Of a stretch of DNA of 64,000 nucleotides, positions 34,199 to 46,507 are shown piece after piece. The notes below the pieces were generated by a model. It searched no databases, was not told the origin of the DNA, and saw only the letters and a program-made list of their open reading frames with translations. The translations under genes and the position numbers were made by a program. The DNA comes from Agapanthus africanus (taxonomy: Eukaryota > Streptophyta > Magnoliopsida > Asparagales > Amaryllidaceae). Location of the stretch: assembly GCA_030015575.1 (NCBI GenBank), contig CM057337.1, forward strand, positions 334,872,583 to 334,936,582. Reading direction: 5' to 3'. Each line of letters begins with the position of its first letter. Position 1 is the first letter of the stretch.

Positions 34199-36486
34199 TT
34201 TTGTATTGTTGGATAATGTTTTGAACATTTCTTATATTAAGAGTTGATCGGTTCAGGCACATTATCTAAAAGCATTAATGTTCTAAATCAAACTACAGTT
34301 CTTAGTATACAGAACACACACAAGAGGAAGAGTTCAGAAATGAACGAATCCTTCTTGAGGCATTGTAGACTAGGTCATATCAATGCGACCTGACTAGCTG
34401 AAGTTACATTAAGATGCATATTTAAATTAATTTGAATTTACATCTTGTGAAACTTGCCAGTCATGTCACAGAGATAAGATGACCATAGCTCTGTTTATTG
34501 GAAACAGAGAAAGAGTTAGTGAACTCTTGGGATGATACATATTGATGTATGAATGTCCCTTGTCTACAAATGCCAAGACCGGTTCTTTGTCCTTCACTAA
34601 ATTCTCTGATAATCTCTCAAGATTCAGACATATGTTCCTGTTGAAACACAAGTCCGAACCTTTTGAGATATTCACAGAATATATGTTAGAAGTAGAGAAC
34701 CAAAAACAGGTATAAGTATTATGTTCTTTGATATTATCAGGGAGGAGAATACTTGAGCACGGGATTCCTGGACTATTCTAAGAATAAGATTCTCTCTCAG
34801 CATTACTCCTCCGTATACACCATAGCACGATGGTATATCGGGGCAGAGCAATAGAACCCTATGTGATATGGTGTGCTCTATGATGAGTACTACTGAGTTT
34901 CCTATTTCCTTTTAGGGAGTTATGCACTTATGAAGTTGCATACCTATTGAATAGGGTTCCGATCAAATCAGATGCCTACCATTTCATATGAGATATGGAA
35001 AGGGAAGAGCCCATCTCTTAAGTCAGTTAAGATTTGGGGTTGTCCGGCCTCGTCTAAAAGGCAAAATCCGGACAAGCTCGAGGCAAAGTCAGTACTATAG
35101 AAGTTTGTTGGATATCCCAAGCATACGCAAGGGAATATCTTTTACCTAACCGAGGAACAAAAGATGTTTTGTTACTCAGCATGCCACCTTTGTGAAAGGG
35201 AATTTCTTATGAAGAAATTGGTGGACATAAGGTAGAACTGGAAAGAGTTCCAGCTATACAAACTGCTGCTGATGATTTGGTAGAACCAAAGGATTGAATA
35301 GCAACCAACGAACCTCAGCCTCTCCGCCGATCTAGTAGGGTTCCTCACCCACCTGAGAGATACTTCGGTTTCTCTATGATAGTGGGAGCAAGGATTGCAT
35401 CATGAGATGATGACCCAACTAGTTTCGGGCTGGCCATCAGGAGTAGGACTCTGTAAGAATGGCTGGATGCTTATCGATCTGAGATGGAATCCTTATACAC
35501 CAATAAAGTATGGACTTTGGTTGCTTTATCTGAAGGGTTAAATCCCCATCAGGAGCAAGTATATCTTGAGAAGATTACTTGGTGTACATGGAAAAGTTAA
35601 GACTTTCAAAGCTAGACTTGTTAAAGGTTTGCATCATTGACCAGGTATGGATTATAATGAAACCTTTTCTAAGTAACTATGCTTAAGTCCATCCAGATCC
35701 TACTTGCCACGGCTACATACCATGACTACGATATCTGGCGGTTGGGTGTCATGACTGCTTTTCTAAATAATGTTTTAGAAGAGAGAGTCTGTAAGTACAC
35801 AGTCAGAGGGCTTCGTAAATAGTGGGAGCAGCGGAAACATGTGCAAGATATTTTATGTGATAAAGCAGGTATCGCAGAGTTGAAACATCTGTTTTGATGA
35901 GTTAGTCAAAGAGTTTGACATCATCAAAATGGTAGATGAACCTTGTATATACAAAAAGGTAGTAGGGAGTATGCTGGTGATCCTCGTAGAGTACGTGGAT
36001 GACTTACTCTTGATAGGGAAGTAGTTTCCTATGCTACGCTCGGTCAATCTCTGCTTATCACAAGGATTCTCCATATAGGATCAAGGTGATACCTCCTAAA
36101 TCCTGGGATTTGGATCTATGAGATAGATCTAAATGGATGTTACGCTTCTCACTAGGTTTAGTGAGATGGTATCAATTGATCCTGGGGAGAATCACTGGAA
36201 AGGTTCCAGAGTGATAAGCATGACTGAATGTCAATCACAGGCATTGTCTTTACCCTCAGTAAAGGGACAGTATGTTGGAAGAGTTCCAAGCTAGATACCG
36301 TGGCATACTAGACGATAAAGGCTGGATACATCGCTACCAAAGATACTACCAAAGAGGCAGTCTGGGTGTATATTAGTTCATGAGATGAACTTCGCTCCTC
36401 CCATTGTGTGACAATGGAGTTGTGGCTTATGCCTAGGAACGCCCGTCCTATCAGTGATCCAGACATATTCTTAGGCAGTATCACCT
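34199..36486 (+). pseudogene. pol: Decayed integrase and reverse transcriptase of element A
   Basis: Copia pol is recognisable in pieces across all three frames. Near 34340 lies the GAG-pre-integrase motif HCRLGHINAT. Near 35010-35230 is the end of integrase with FVGYPKHTQGNIFYL. Near 35600 is KTFKARLVKGLHH from the start of RT, and near 35985 is EYVDDLLLIGK with the catalytic YVDD. The pieces keep the normal order integrase then RT, which is diagnostic of Ty1/copia. Stops and frameshifts are too many to count reliably. The sequence is cut within RNase H by the solo LTR at 36487. Confidence 0.85.
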
Positions 36487-39400
36487 TGTCACGTCCCGAG
36501 AGTACGGAACAAGACAGGCACTTAAACTACGAACGTCTCGAGGCGTACGTAATCTAAGTAAACCGAGACCCCAGAAATCCAAACTAAGAAAAGTAGTAGA
36601 GTGAAGGAAAACCAATTTAAAACAAGTAGTTTCAATAGAATAAGCCGAATTATGCGAGTTTCTAAAAACATCAAAAATTTCCTGAAAATTTTTCGGCAGA
36701 GTCTCCTTTGTAAATACTGGCCCCCAAACAGGATACAACATGAATAGTATACGAAATCAATAAAAAGGCATCCCCAAGCGGGAGCTAGCTCTTCGTCAAA
36801 CGACGGTCACAACCACACAAGCAATATAATATACAACGCCAACGGCGAGAATCAAAACTCAAAAGGAAACTCAAACCACAAGAAAACCACAGAGATATAA
36901 CGCGCGACTCTAAGGTCGAAGGAAAAACATCACTGGTCTCTATCTCAAAATAAATACATGTTTGGTTGATGGAACTTCTAGATACAACAGAATAATAATA
37001 TACAAGATATATAATGGGGGTACGATACAAGTAAACCCACCTACTAGCAAATCACCCGAAGGAAACTATGCCCGCAAAGCCGTAAAGAAACCTGTACGGC
37101 AAACCTGCAAGAAACTGGGGCACAACGGGGGTGAGTTGCCAACTCATGAATAGAAAAACATCTACGAAAAGAAATCGCATAAATAACGCAACCTGGGTCA
37201 ATGATCATAATATATCCTCAAATATATGTATGACATGCAGCCTATAACAATGGCTAGGGTAATATCTAACCAAGTGTGATCTCATGTGCCCGTGTCAGTG
37301 CCTCAGATAGCAATATATCATATGGATGATGTATGAATGCATGAAACAGAATGCATGAATAGAATAAAACTGGTTTCATAAATCAGTGAGATTTCTGTAT
37401 TTTAAAAGAAATGAGGTACCATATATGAAATCAGTATAAAACAGTGCCCAGCATCGATACAAAACAAGTGTCCAAATACCTCGATATCTCTGTGTCACAA
37501 TCTATGTACCTCAAGTCTCAATCTCAATGTCTCAATCACAATATCTAGGGCGCCGTCAGTCCAGACCGGCCCCTACCATCCATCTCAAGACCACGACGGT
37601 ATCCTCCGGATATCCGACGCGTCGGGTAATATCACCGGTAGGTAGTGCTCCCCTGCCAGGCTCACATCGTCATCATCACGCGCTTCTTGCCCCGGGATAC
37701 CTTACCGGGTCCACCATGTACCCGAAACGGTTCATCCATCTCCTCGAATCGGGTCTCGAAATCCATCAGCAAACTCATGGTGGACGACTCATACATCATG
37801 GGAAAACCGCACTTTTTATTTTAAAAGAGAGAAAAGGTTTATTTATGTTTTTGCGGTTTTCCTCCAAATCCAGAAAATCTCATGGAAATTCGAATCCGAA
37901 ACCTCAATAACACGTAAAATAGTGAATATATGCATGAGAATCTATGAATGCGGCATAACAATGAATAACAGTATGCATGAAGTAGCAGGTAATAACTACA
38001 ATGTCTAAACTAACATATAAGGCAAGTACGCTAATATCATGTCTAAACTATTAGCTAACATGCTATGTCAAGCAATAATATTTTCTAAGGTGTACGTGAC
38101 ATGGCAATTACCGATGAAGATGTGTGTGAGCCGGCAAGTAAGTGTACGTGGTACATACGCATCATCGGTAATGGTGCTGGTGTCCTAACAGCATGATATC
38201 AATAATGGAGTATGAAACATAATATAAGCATGCGATGCGAAGCGAACCACAATAATGAGAGGGAGCTGAATACTAGACGCAACTATAACTAATCTGCATT
38301 AATCTAATATAAGTCCTACAAATGGTGCCTTTTGAAATAACACGAATCATGGGGTTTTGAAAATAGGGGCCACGGTGTTTTTATGAAAAGATATGTCTTT
38401 TGAAATATCCGTAGGATCCCTTGGGCTGTCTTTTAAAATACCCACGATTCGTTAGTTTTGAAATAGGTAAGAATCGAATCTAATCTAACAACTAAACTAA
38501 ACTAAAGGGCTAAGCTAACAAGCTGGACTACAGGTAAGGAAACCGCCTATTATCTGAGTCGATACATATACATACCTGTATATGTATAGTCGGTGATCCC
38601 GCCTCAATAATATCATATCCATAACCAGACATCCTAAGTCAAGAGTGCGGATCAATCATCAAAATATAGCTCGTACGTAAATCCGTCGTACGGCATCCCA
38701 AAATCTGGGTACGGGTCAATATCACATTCATCATACTATTCACCTGGTATCCTCTTTATCAAATATCATGATCGGGGTACTGATCTACGTCTAGTACAAT
38801 ACTGATACCGCCTAAGTATGCATGGACGTGTGTGAAACACTACGCCAAGGACCCGCTACAACGTCATGTCGTATCTCAAATACGAATCCTGCCATATCAC
38901 CGAAGTCACAACCTCAATACAAATCTCATCGACTCATCTCAAACCCAAGCCTCAAATCCGTATGTGAACACATAGTCCCATACCCATGTGAACACATAAC
39001 TATATATTCCCGTATAAGCACAAATGAAAGAAGAAAGTATGCAAGTATGGGTTGGTGTGTGCATGTGTAGTGCGACCACTACTCTAGGATTTCAGGACAC
39101 TAAATCATCCAAGAACACCAAATATCCATATTATCATCAATATACTGAAACAATATATAAACAATATATATATGTGTGTATACGTATTCGTATACATCAC
39201 CACGAACTGCGGGGGTGCTATACGCCATCCACCCGACTTCTCCCCGTAGATATAAATCTACTCACCTGGTCCTCGTTTGCCGGTGCCGACGTTGCCACGC
39301 GCTTGCTTGTCGTCTCGAAGTCCACATGGGGTACCTACATATCATAACGTACCGTATCGCATTAAAATCCGACTCATGACCAAAACGACACACGAATCCC

Positions 39401-41038
39401 ACATAGGTCAAAACCTATGGTTTGCTTTCCCAAATCAACCCAAAAACCCTCGACATCGGCGTACAAACGCCAGACCATCGAGAAAAACCCAAATACACTC
39501 ATTTTCACATTCACAAACACTAATTTTAATATAAAATATGTTAAAAATCACAAAAACCCCAATTTCACTTAAAAAGTTATTTTTCCGAAAATCTAGCAAG
39601 CACAAATCACCGTTTTAGTACAAAATTCGATGTATGAACGAATCTAGCGGCCACAATATTCACTAAATATCTTAAATAAGTCATAAAAACCCTAATTAGA
39701 TTTTTAATCTCACTAACTTTCATTAACCCGAAATTCTAGTTTACAATTTTACCCAATTTTAACACTTTTAAAGCAACAATACATAATTCAACAACTAGAC
39801 TAGGTTTCGCACAACCTAAGGTGTTAAAATACTCATTAACATGCCAAAGACATGATGAAAGCCTTACCATATTTTAATTCTCAATTTAACATAATATTTA
39901 CAAAAACTAGTTTGCAATATATATAATTATCACAAATTTAAATTAACAAAAATGCAACTAGCAACTAGATTTGATTTTAGCAAGCAATTATATGTTAATC
40001 TACCCATCACAACCCTAATCCAATGCTCAAACCCTAATCTTCATTCAAAACCATACACTTGAAATTTCAAACTTCAATTCAAAACCCTTTTTTTTAAACA
40101 CCTAATTAAACACTTAATTAACTTAGATTAAGCAATATAAACAACAAATTCTATATAGGGTCAAAGTTTATACCTCCCAATTTTTGAGATCTAGCTTGAA
40201 ATCTAGCCATCCAAAAAGCTCTCCTTTCACCACAATCCATGCATCGAAGGCTACACTAAAATGGGTAAGAGCTTGATTTAGATTTTTGGATTTTTTTGAT
40301 GGGTATTTGATGAATTTTTGAAGCAAAAGAGATAGGAAAATGAGGTCAAGAAAATGGGGGGGGGGGCTGCTTGAGGGATAGGCTCAGCCAGATTTGAGGA
40401 GGGGGAGAAGAGAGGGTGTGGGGGTGTTTGTAAAGTCAAGGAAAAGTCCAAGTCAACATTATCTAACACCATACCTCTTTATTTAATATTTCCTTTATTC
40501 TTTTCTCTTGATTTTCTTTTCTTTTATCAAAAGAAGTGGGGACAATTGATGGGGCTGCTGAATTCAGCCAAGGGAGGGAATAAATGAGGGTGTGTGAGTG
40601 TGGGTATGGGTGTGGGGTGATGAAAAATGATAAATACAATACCCCAAACATCCATTTACACTAAAAAAGCCTTTTTTCTTCAATAATTTCTAAACCGTTT
40701 TGGCAAACGATTTCGTTTCAAAAACCACGTGATAAAATTTTATTTAATGTTTTATGATGCACAAAATTTGTTTCAACTCATTCCAATTTGTAATTTTTCC
40801 TAATTAAATATATTAGTGACGGCTTAAAATAATATTAAAATAATTAATTTCGGAAAATTTTTCAGAAAATTTGAAATTTCACCAGTGGGTCAATAAACAC
40901 CAAATACTAGCAATTACATAGCTAGAATATGTATATTTAATTTTATAATAAAGATATTTGTATTTTGACTTGTTACCGAAACCTCCTTATTTTACCGTTT
41001 TTTCGAAATTTCACCGAAACGATTTTCAAAACGTTACA
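36487..41038 (-). mobile_element. Solo LTR of a chromovirus inside element A
   Basis: It runs from TGTCACGTCCCGAG to AACGTTACA and is 4552 bp long, flanked by CACCT on both sides (36482-36486 and 41039-41043). The target site is inside copia RNase H, whose frame resumes on the right. The ends resemble those of the element E LTR (48217-53692), whose orientation is fixed by its pol, so this one is also read as minus. ORFs inside (for example 37527-37910) show no known domain. A run of 11 G lies at 40356-40366. Confidence 0.93.
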
Positions 41039-41043
41039 CACCT

Positions 41044-41221
41044 GATCGTGGAGATGGTTGATCTCCAGGGGATCGAGATTAGGAGAGTAGACTCAGAGGA
41101 CAACACGGCGAATCCACTCACAAAGGCCTTTTCCCAGAGAGAGACTTTTATGGGATGGTTGAGTATGAGATACTACAACCACTGCTATCAGATGGCCCTA
41201 GTGCAAGTGGGAGATTGTTAG
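41044..41221 (+). pseudogene. pol: End of RNase H of element A
   Basis: The open frame reads VEMVDLQGIEIRRVDSEDN and then TANPLTKAF, the conserved C-terminal end of copia RNase H (HxxRxxxxxxxI...NxADPLTK type). It is the continuation of the frame interrupted at 36486. It ends in the LTR at 41219-41221. Confidence 0.85.
41203..41215 (+). promoter_or_regulatory. Polypurine tract of element A
   Basis: CAAGTGGGAGAT immediately before the 3' LTR start at 41216, the usual form and place in copia elements. Confidence 0.9.
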
Positions 41222-43430
41222 TTATATGTATACCCTAGAGGCCATTACTATACATAGGATGTATATTGTAGTGGATGCTTGGACATATATAGGGATGACT
41301 TTCTTGCTCGATATGATAGTATGCTATCTGGTTACTCTTTACCTTAACGTGTACACTGATTGTCTCTCTGTTACATGTTGGTAAAGCCCTTAGGATGTGT
41401 ACCTGACTACCTGGACTATGATACGGATCATACTAGTGGGGACATGGTAGTCCATAAGTACATCCTTCAAAGTCCCTAGTTATGGGTGTATCGAGATGGG
41501 GTATCGATATACCAGAGTAGACTAGCGTGTAGCTTCTCGACCCATATAGATGGGCGATGGATGATCCCATATCCATTGGTGTTTGACATCAGAGATGATA
41601 TACGGGTGCTCAATGGAGACTGGGTACACTGGACGAACTCGCCGAGAACTCCCAGATGGTATTATACCTTACGTCAGATGGCAGTTCTCTGGTGACACTG
41701 GTGCAGGTTAGTCTGTAGACCCGAGATCGTCATAGAGTCTTGTGTGATTCCCACTGTGCTTTGATTTCCATCATACCATGTCCAAGAGGGCGTGCAAAAA
41801 GGTGGCTTTTGGGTACAGTCCCGAATCACATGGAGGCAATGAGCGATAGGAGGGGTTTCGTCTCTCCCGGTATAGGGAGCTGATGTTGCGCTATACTCGA
41901 TTGGCTATAACAGGAAGTCCTTGGCCAAGGCTGCTTTAGGGATTTACTGGTAAGTGTTACCGGTAGTTTCTCGACCCGTTATGAGCCTCATATCGATACA
42001 ACTTATCGAGTTATTGAGGTCTGACGTTTACCACCCCTAGACGAGATATGCGACATATCAGACGAACAGACCGGACTGTACGGTAGTGTTACTGATTGGA
42101 TTCACAGGAGTGTGAGCGGGCTTGCTCGTTGATCTTCTGATCGCTCAATACCCGGGTGGCCATTACGTTTAGCAGACCGCTTGCGGCTTGTGGGTGTTTG
42201 ATATGATCATCACCTACTGCCGGCGTATTGACGAGTCTTTAGACTCCTACACAGGGGTTTCTGGCTCAAGCGAAACGAAATAGGAGCGCATATGAGATAT
42301 GTGCGGGACCGAGAATAATACCAGTATGTGATACTGTATTCTATTCTCACGATTTGTGACATTAATCGGTTGTATGCGATATAGCCGGGTTATCGGATCA
42401 AGTGTTGATTCGATAAGTTGTTACTATTGATATTAGTCGGTTATATGTAATATGATCGGATCGTTAAATCAAGTGTTGATTTAATAATTTAATGTATAAT
42501 TATATATTTGATATATTACTTTACATTAACTAGTATTGGTTCACTTAAGATTGATTTTCTCACTTGAATGTGCACATTGTTTGTATGTGATATATGCAAG
42601 TGTACAAGTTTGTATCATGCTTGATGATACAAACAAGTTGTGTGTATGAGACTTAAACCAAATTAAGGTTAAATTAGGGTTTACTATTTTCCTAACAAAT
42701 AACAAAAGAGTGAGACTTTGGTCAAAGTTATCAAGCTTCATGAAGCTTGAAGAAACTTTGACAAAGTCATATCTTTTGTCATTTCCTTAGGATATTAGAT
42801 AACCCAACCATTAACCTAATGCTTTGGTTAATTCTCTACATGAGTTAAGCATGAGGGCTTAACTCAACCAAGGTGCCATAATTAAAAGGATAAGTTTCAT
42901 TTGGATATTTATTCTATTGATTCTTTTCTTCTTCTTCTTCATCATCAAGCTCCACAAAAGCTTGCTAGCTCCAATTGTGCCATGAGAAAAAGAGTGAGAA
43001 ATCCAATTCTAAAGTGAACCCACTTCCTATTTCTTCATCCTCTACTACTTGCCATGTAGTATAGGGTGTTCTCTTCATAAAGTTTTTGACCAAGTGAAGG
43101 AATAGCTTGAGTTTGAGTCTCCCCGACATAGATCATCTTCGGCCTCGAAGTCAACGACCTAGCCCAATTATTTCTCCGACGAAACCATCACTAGAGTCCA
43201 GGATTCCGATGATCGTAGCGGAGGGACGTCAACACGGAGCTAAAGAAGTGGAGGACCGGATCTACAGAGGTTGTAATCCCTTTCACTTGTTAATAAAGTT
43301 ATTTGCTAGCTTAATGTTTCGCCTAATTTCTAGTTAACGATCTTGCTACGGGGTGTTAGGCACCTAAATTTTTTAATCCGGCATGGTTGATGCCTTGTGG
43401 AACCTCTTGAGTGTGCCTAGTAACCCTACA
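41216..43430 (+). repeat. 3' LTR of element A
   Basis: 2215 bp, TGTTAGTTATATG to AACCCTACA, matching 28342-30557 with few differences. Confidence 0.96.
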
Positions 43431-44352
43431 AGGAGGATGAGTATAGCGTCGTTCTAGACTAGCTTTAGAAGTGTACGTGCATATGACTCTGCCAGAGGGT
43501 TGTCATAGTCAGTGGGAGAAGCGGAAACATAGTGGACAAGTGGCTTATGTCTATTTATAGACTAATGCAGATATAGCGGAGATAGATCATCTATTTCTGA
43601 TATGACAGTCATAGGTTTGACTTCATCAGAATAGGGGATGGATCGGTTATGAAGGTAGTAGGGTATGATGTCCTGGTATTTGGATGACATACACAAAGTA
43701 GGAAGTGATATTCCTATACTACGATCGGTTATACTTTGGTTGTCACACAGTGGTTTCTCCACATAGGATATAGATGTTATTTTTGCACTAGATGCAATAA
43801 GGTGATATTGATCCAATCCTGGAGAAACGTTCGGAAGCAGTTTTAGAACATAAGTTGATGTTCTAGGGATATGATGACGGCATCCTCCTTCGGGAGACAG
43901 TTATCATTCCAGGCTTCCAAGGTGACCTGGATGACAGAGTGACTATCAGAGTTATAGTTTTCCCTCTGATGAGGGGCGGTATTTTGGATAGGTGGTCCAG
44001 GTTGATACCGAGGGAGGCATGGCGCAGGATACTGATTGGTTTCAGTTGACGATACAGTCTAAGAAGTTTGGATTTGGAGTTCATTTATGAACTAGGTCCC
44101 ATCAGATATCCAGACATATTCTAAGACAGGTATTGCTCATTTCAGGAGATGGCTTTCTCCGCGAACTTGAGATAAAGAGAGACATAGAAGGAAACATTTG
44201 AGCGGATCCACTCACTGAGGCTATTCCTCAAACGCATTAGTTTCGCAAATGGGTTTTGTGAGACTGATTAGTAGAGGAGTTGGGTGTTCGGTATCACACA
44301 GGCTGTGAGTATGCGACATCGCAATAATTAGCCTTGAGTGCAAGTGGGAGAT
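43431..44352 (+). pseudogene. Decayed RT/RNase H of element B, second part
   Basis: This continues B after the insertion of A. The phrase GTGGGAGAAGCGGAAACAT (about 43512) matches GTGGGAGCAGCGGAAACAT in the RT region of A (about 35822), which places it in RT. Close to the end, a frame reads GNI-stop-ADPLTEAIPQ, the RNase H C-terminus. Stops occur in every frame. RT before this point is missing, so B had lost part of pol before A arrived. Confidence 0.65.
44340..44352 (+). promoter_or_regulatory. Polypurine tract of element B
   Basis: GCAAGTGGGAGAT directly before the 3' LTR at 44353. Confidence 0.9.
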
Positions 44353-46375
44353 TGTTGGAGATAGTGCCCTCAGAGTCAATTATTGGATCACAGGCACGTG
44401 ATTGCAATGATTGAGGTTGGACCTATACCGGTAGGACAGTCTTACTCAAGATGATAGTATGCTATCTGGTTTATCTTTATCATCGTGTACTGTTTTAGGT
44501 GACCTTACAGGTCACTATTGCGCGTTGATAGAGCCCTTAGGATTCTTTCTTGACTGCCAGCAGTATGATGGAGATCATATACGTGGGAGCTGGGGTCTAT
44601 AAGCACCTCCTTAAAAGGTCCCTAGTCGAGGGAGTTTCGAAACAGGGCATCGATACTCCAGAGTAGACTAGTGTATACAGTCGAGACCCCGACGAGGGGC
44701 GGTGGCCGGTCTCACAAGCCATTGGTGTCAGTTGGTTCACCTAAGATGTATACAGGTGCTCATTGGGTTATGAGTACACCGGACAGGACTCGCCAGGAAC
44801 ATGCTAGTTGGTCTTATACCTGACATCAGATAGCAGTTCCCTGGTGACATGTGTACTGGTTAGCTCATCGACCTGAGATCGTCATTTGTCTCGTGTGAGT
44901 TCCCACTGTGCTTTGATTACTACCCTACCACGGCTCAAAGGAGTCGTGCAAACAGGTTTTAGTTGGGTACAGTCCGGAGCCACATGGAGGCAGTGAGCGG
45001 ATCGGCAGGGGTTCGTCTCTCCCGGTATTGGGGGTGAGGTCACGCTGTGTCTAGGAGAGCCATTACACAAAGCCCTCGGCCGAGGCAGGAGATTTACTGG
45101 TAGGTATTCCAGTAGTATCTCATGGTGTTCTGGGCTACACTCCGACACGACTTGTACCGCTTTTGGGGGTCTGACTTTTACCAACCCCCTAGGCCCGTCA
45201 TGCGATACTCATAGACGAACGGACCGGACTGGACGGATATTGTCACTGACAGGCACAGTAGGGTGGCAGGATGAGTTCGCTCATCGACCTCCCTTTTGGT
45301 CAATACCTGGTAGCTCGTTACGTACGGCTAATACCTCTGACGTGCTAGTGGTTAAATCTGCAGCCAAGGTATTGACGAGTCTTTAGAGTCCCCCACAGAC
45401 AGTTTCTCAAGTTTCGGGCGAAACGTTGTAGAGGCCGTATGATATATGGCAGGGTTCGATCTTATACGTGCGGTATTGCACGGATCATGATCGGACGGAT
45501 CATACTAGTGGGCTTTGGTTTAAGTCGGATCCTAGTATTAGATTTGTTGGATTACTTTAGTCTCATCGCATTCGCATTCAATCGGAATGCGGGTGCAGGT
45601 ATGTATATACAGGTGAGGGGTATCCTCGTGATCCGTCACCGGTTTACTTTAGATGTTGCCGGATTTTCTTTGTTATGGAAAACATTTGGATTAATGTTTG
45701 CTTAAGGAAATAATGAGCTAGATTTTCATCATGACAATGCATTAATGTGACATGGACTTGTATCACGAGTCATGGTCTCTTTTTTAGCAAAAGTGTCACA
45801 TTAATGGATTGATTTGTGATGATATGAGAGGAAGAGAGAGAGGGGCTGCCATGGGGTTATTGTTAGCTCTCATATGATTTTCCTCACTCTCTCATTCTAT
45901 CATACTTACAACAAAAGAAAAGAGGATGAAACTCCTTCTTCTTCCTCTTTCTTCTCTAGCTCATTGCTTCCATCAATGGCATCATCCTTAACCTTCATCC
46001 AAACCCTTGGATGCAAGAGACAAAGTGATCACAAACATTCTCTACAACACCTTGGACGCGTCGGCTAGCACACTTCACGCCCGAGTTGCTTCGGATGAAG
46101 CGGGAGCCCATAAAAAGACTTCTCGATGTGGTGCCCTTTCCGACGAGGAGGTGATGACCGGAGATTCCGTAAGGAGATCGGGACGGAGGCCGAAGACCGA
46201 AGGACACGGATCGCTCGGTATAGCTTTCTACCCTTTATCTTGATAGCTAGCATTAGGTTAATGGTTACGATCCGGGGTTTCAAGATGCAGTAGTGCTGGT
46301 TTCTAGTTTGAGAAAAAATTTCGTTTCCGCATTTTGGCTTCGGATAGACGGCCGGGGCGCTACCGTAGCCTAACA
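44353..46375 (+). repeat. 3' LTR of element B
   Basis: 2023 bp, TGTTGGAGATAGTGCCC to GTAGCCTAACA; partner of 21754-23778. Confidence 0.95.
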
Positions 46376-46493
46376 CCTAGTTAGGCTTTAGTATCAATCC
46401 AGGAGTTCAAGTCGGTGTTGCGAGCTTTGAAAAATCGTTTTTTGCATATTCCGTCTCCCCAGGGACCCGCGGGGTGCGCGACATCGACTTACA
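46376..46493 (+). repeat. LTR of element F, right end
   Basis: This short stretch follows the B LTR and ends ACTTACA just before a primer site. It joins with the sequence left of 21754 to make one LTR tail whose order of features matches the tail of the B LTR. Confidence 0.75.
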
Positions 46494-46507
46494 GTGGTAT
46501 CAGAGCC
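46494..46507 (+). promoter_or_regulatory. Primer binding site of element F
   Basis: GTGGTATCAGAGCC after the LTR end at 46493; initiator Met tRNA type. Confidence 0.92.

Larger units (their letters stand above)
28342..43430 (+). mobile_element. Element A: Ty1/copia retrotransposon, complete ends, inserted in B
   Basis: 5' LTR 28342-30557, primer site, leader, short gag/protease remnant, decayed integrase-RT-RNase H, PPT and 3' LTR 41216-43430. A chromovirus solo LTR splits its RNase H. The flanking 5-mers are AGTAG (28337-28341) and AGGAG (43431-43435), a probable target duplication with one change. The LTRs show about 3 differences in the first 140 bp, so the insertion is fairly recent. The gag deletion may predate it, in which case A moved with proteins from other copies. 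Confidence 0.92.
21754..46375 (+). mobile_element. Element B: Ty1/copia retrotransposon, complete ends, split by element A
   Basis: 5' LTR 21754-23778, primer site, leader, decayed gag-pol, PPT and 3' LTR 44353-46375. Element A lies between 28342 and 43430. The flanking 5-mers are GCTAG (21749-21753) and CCTAG (46376-46380), a target duplication with one change. The flanking sequences join into one LTR of element F. The two LTRs differ by scattered substitutions over about 2 kb, so B is moderately young although its genes are heavily decayed. Confidence 0.9.

Noticed and set aside
37527-37910. 127-codon ORF in the solo chromovirus LTR
   Set aside because: No domain, and the place inside an LTR with perfect target duplication makes a gene unlikely.
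40356-40366. Run of 11 G as a structural element
   Set aside because: An isolated homopolymer with no repeats of the kind needed for a G-quadruplex array; likely slippage or an assembly-sensitive site.
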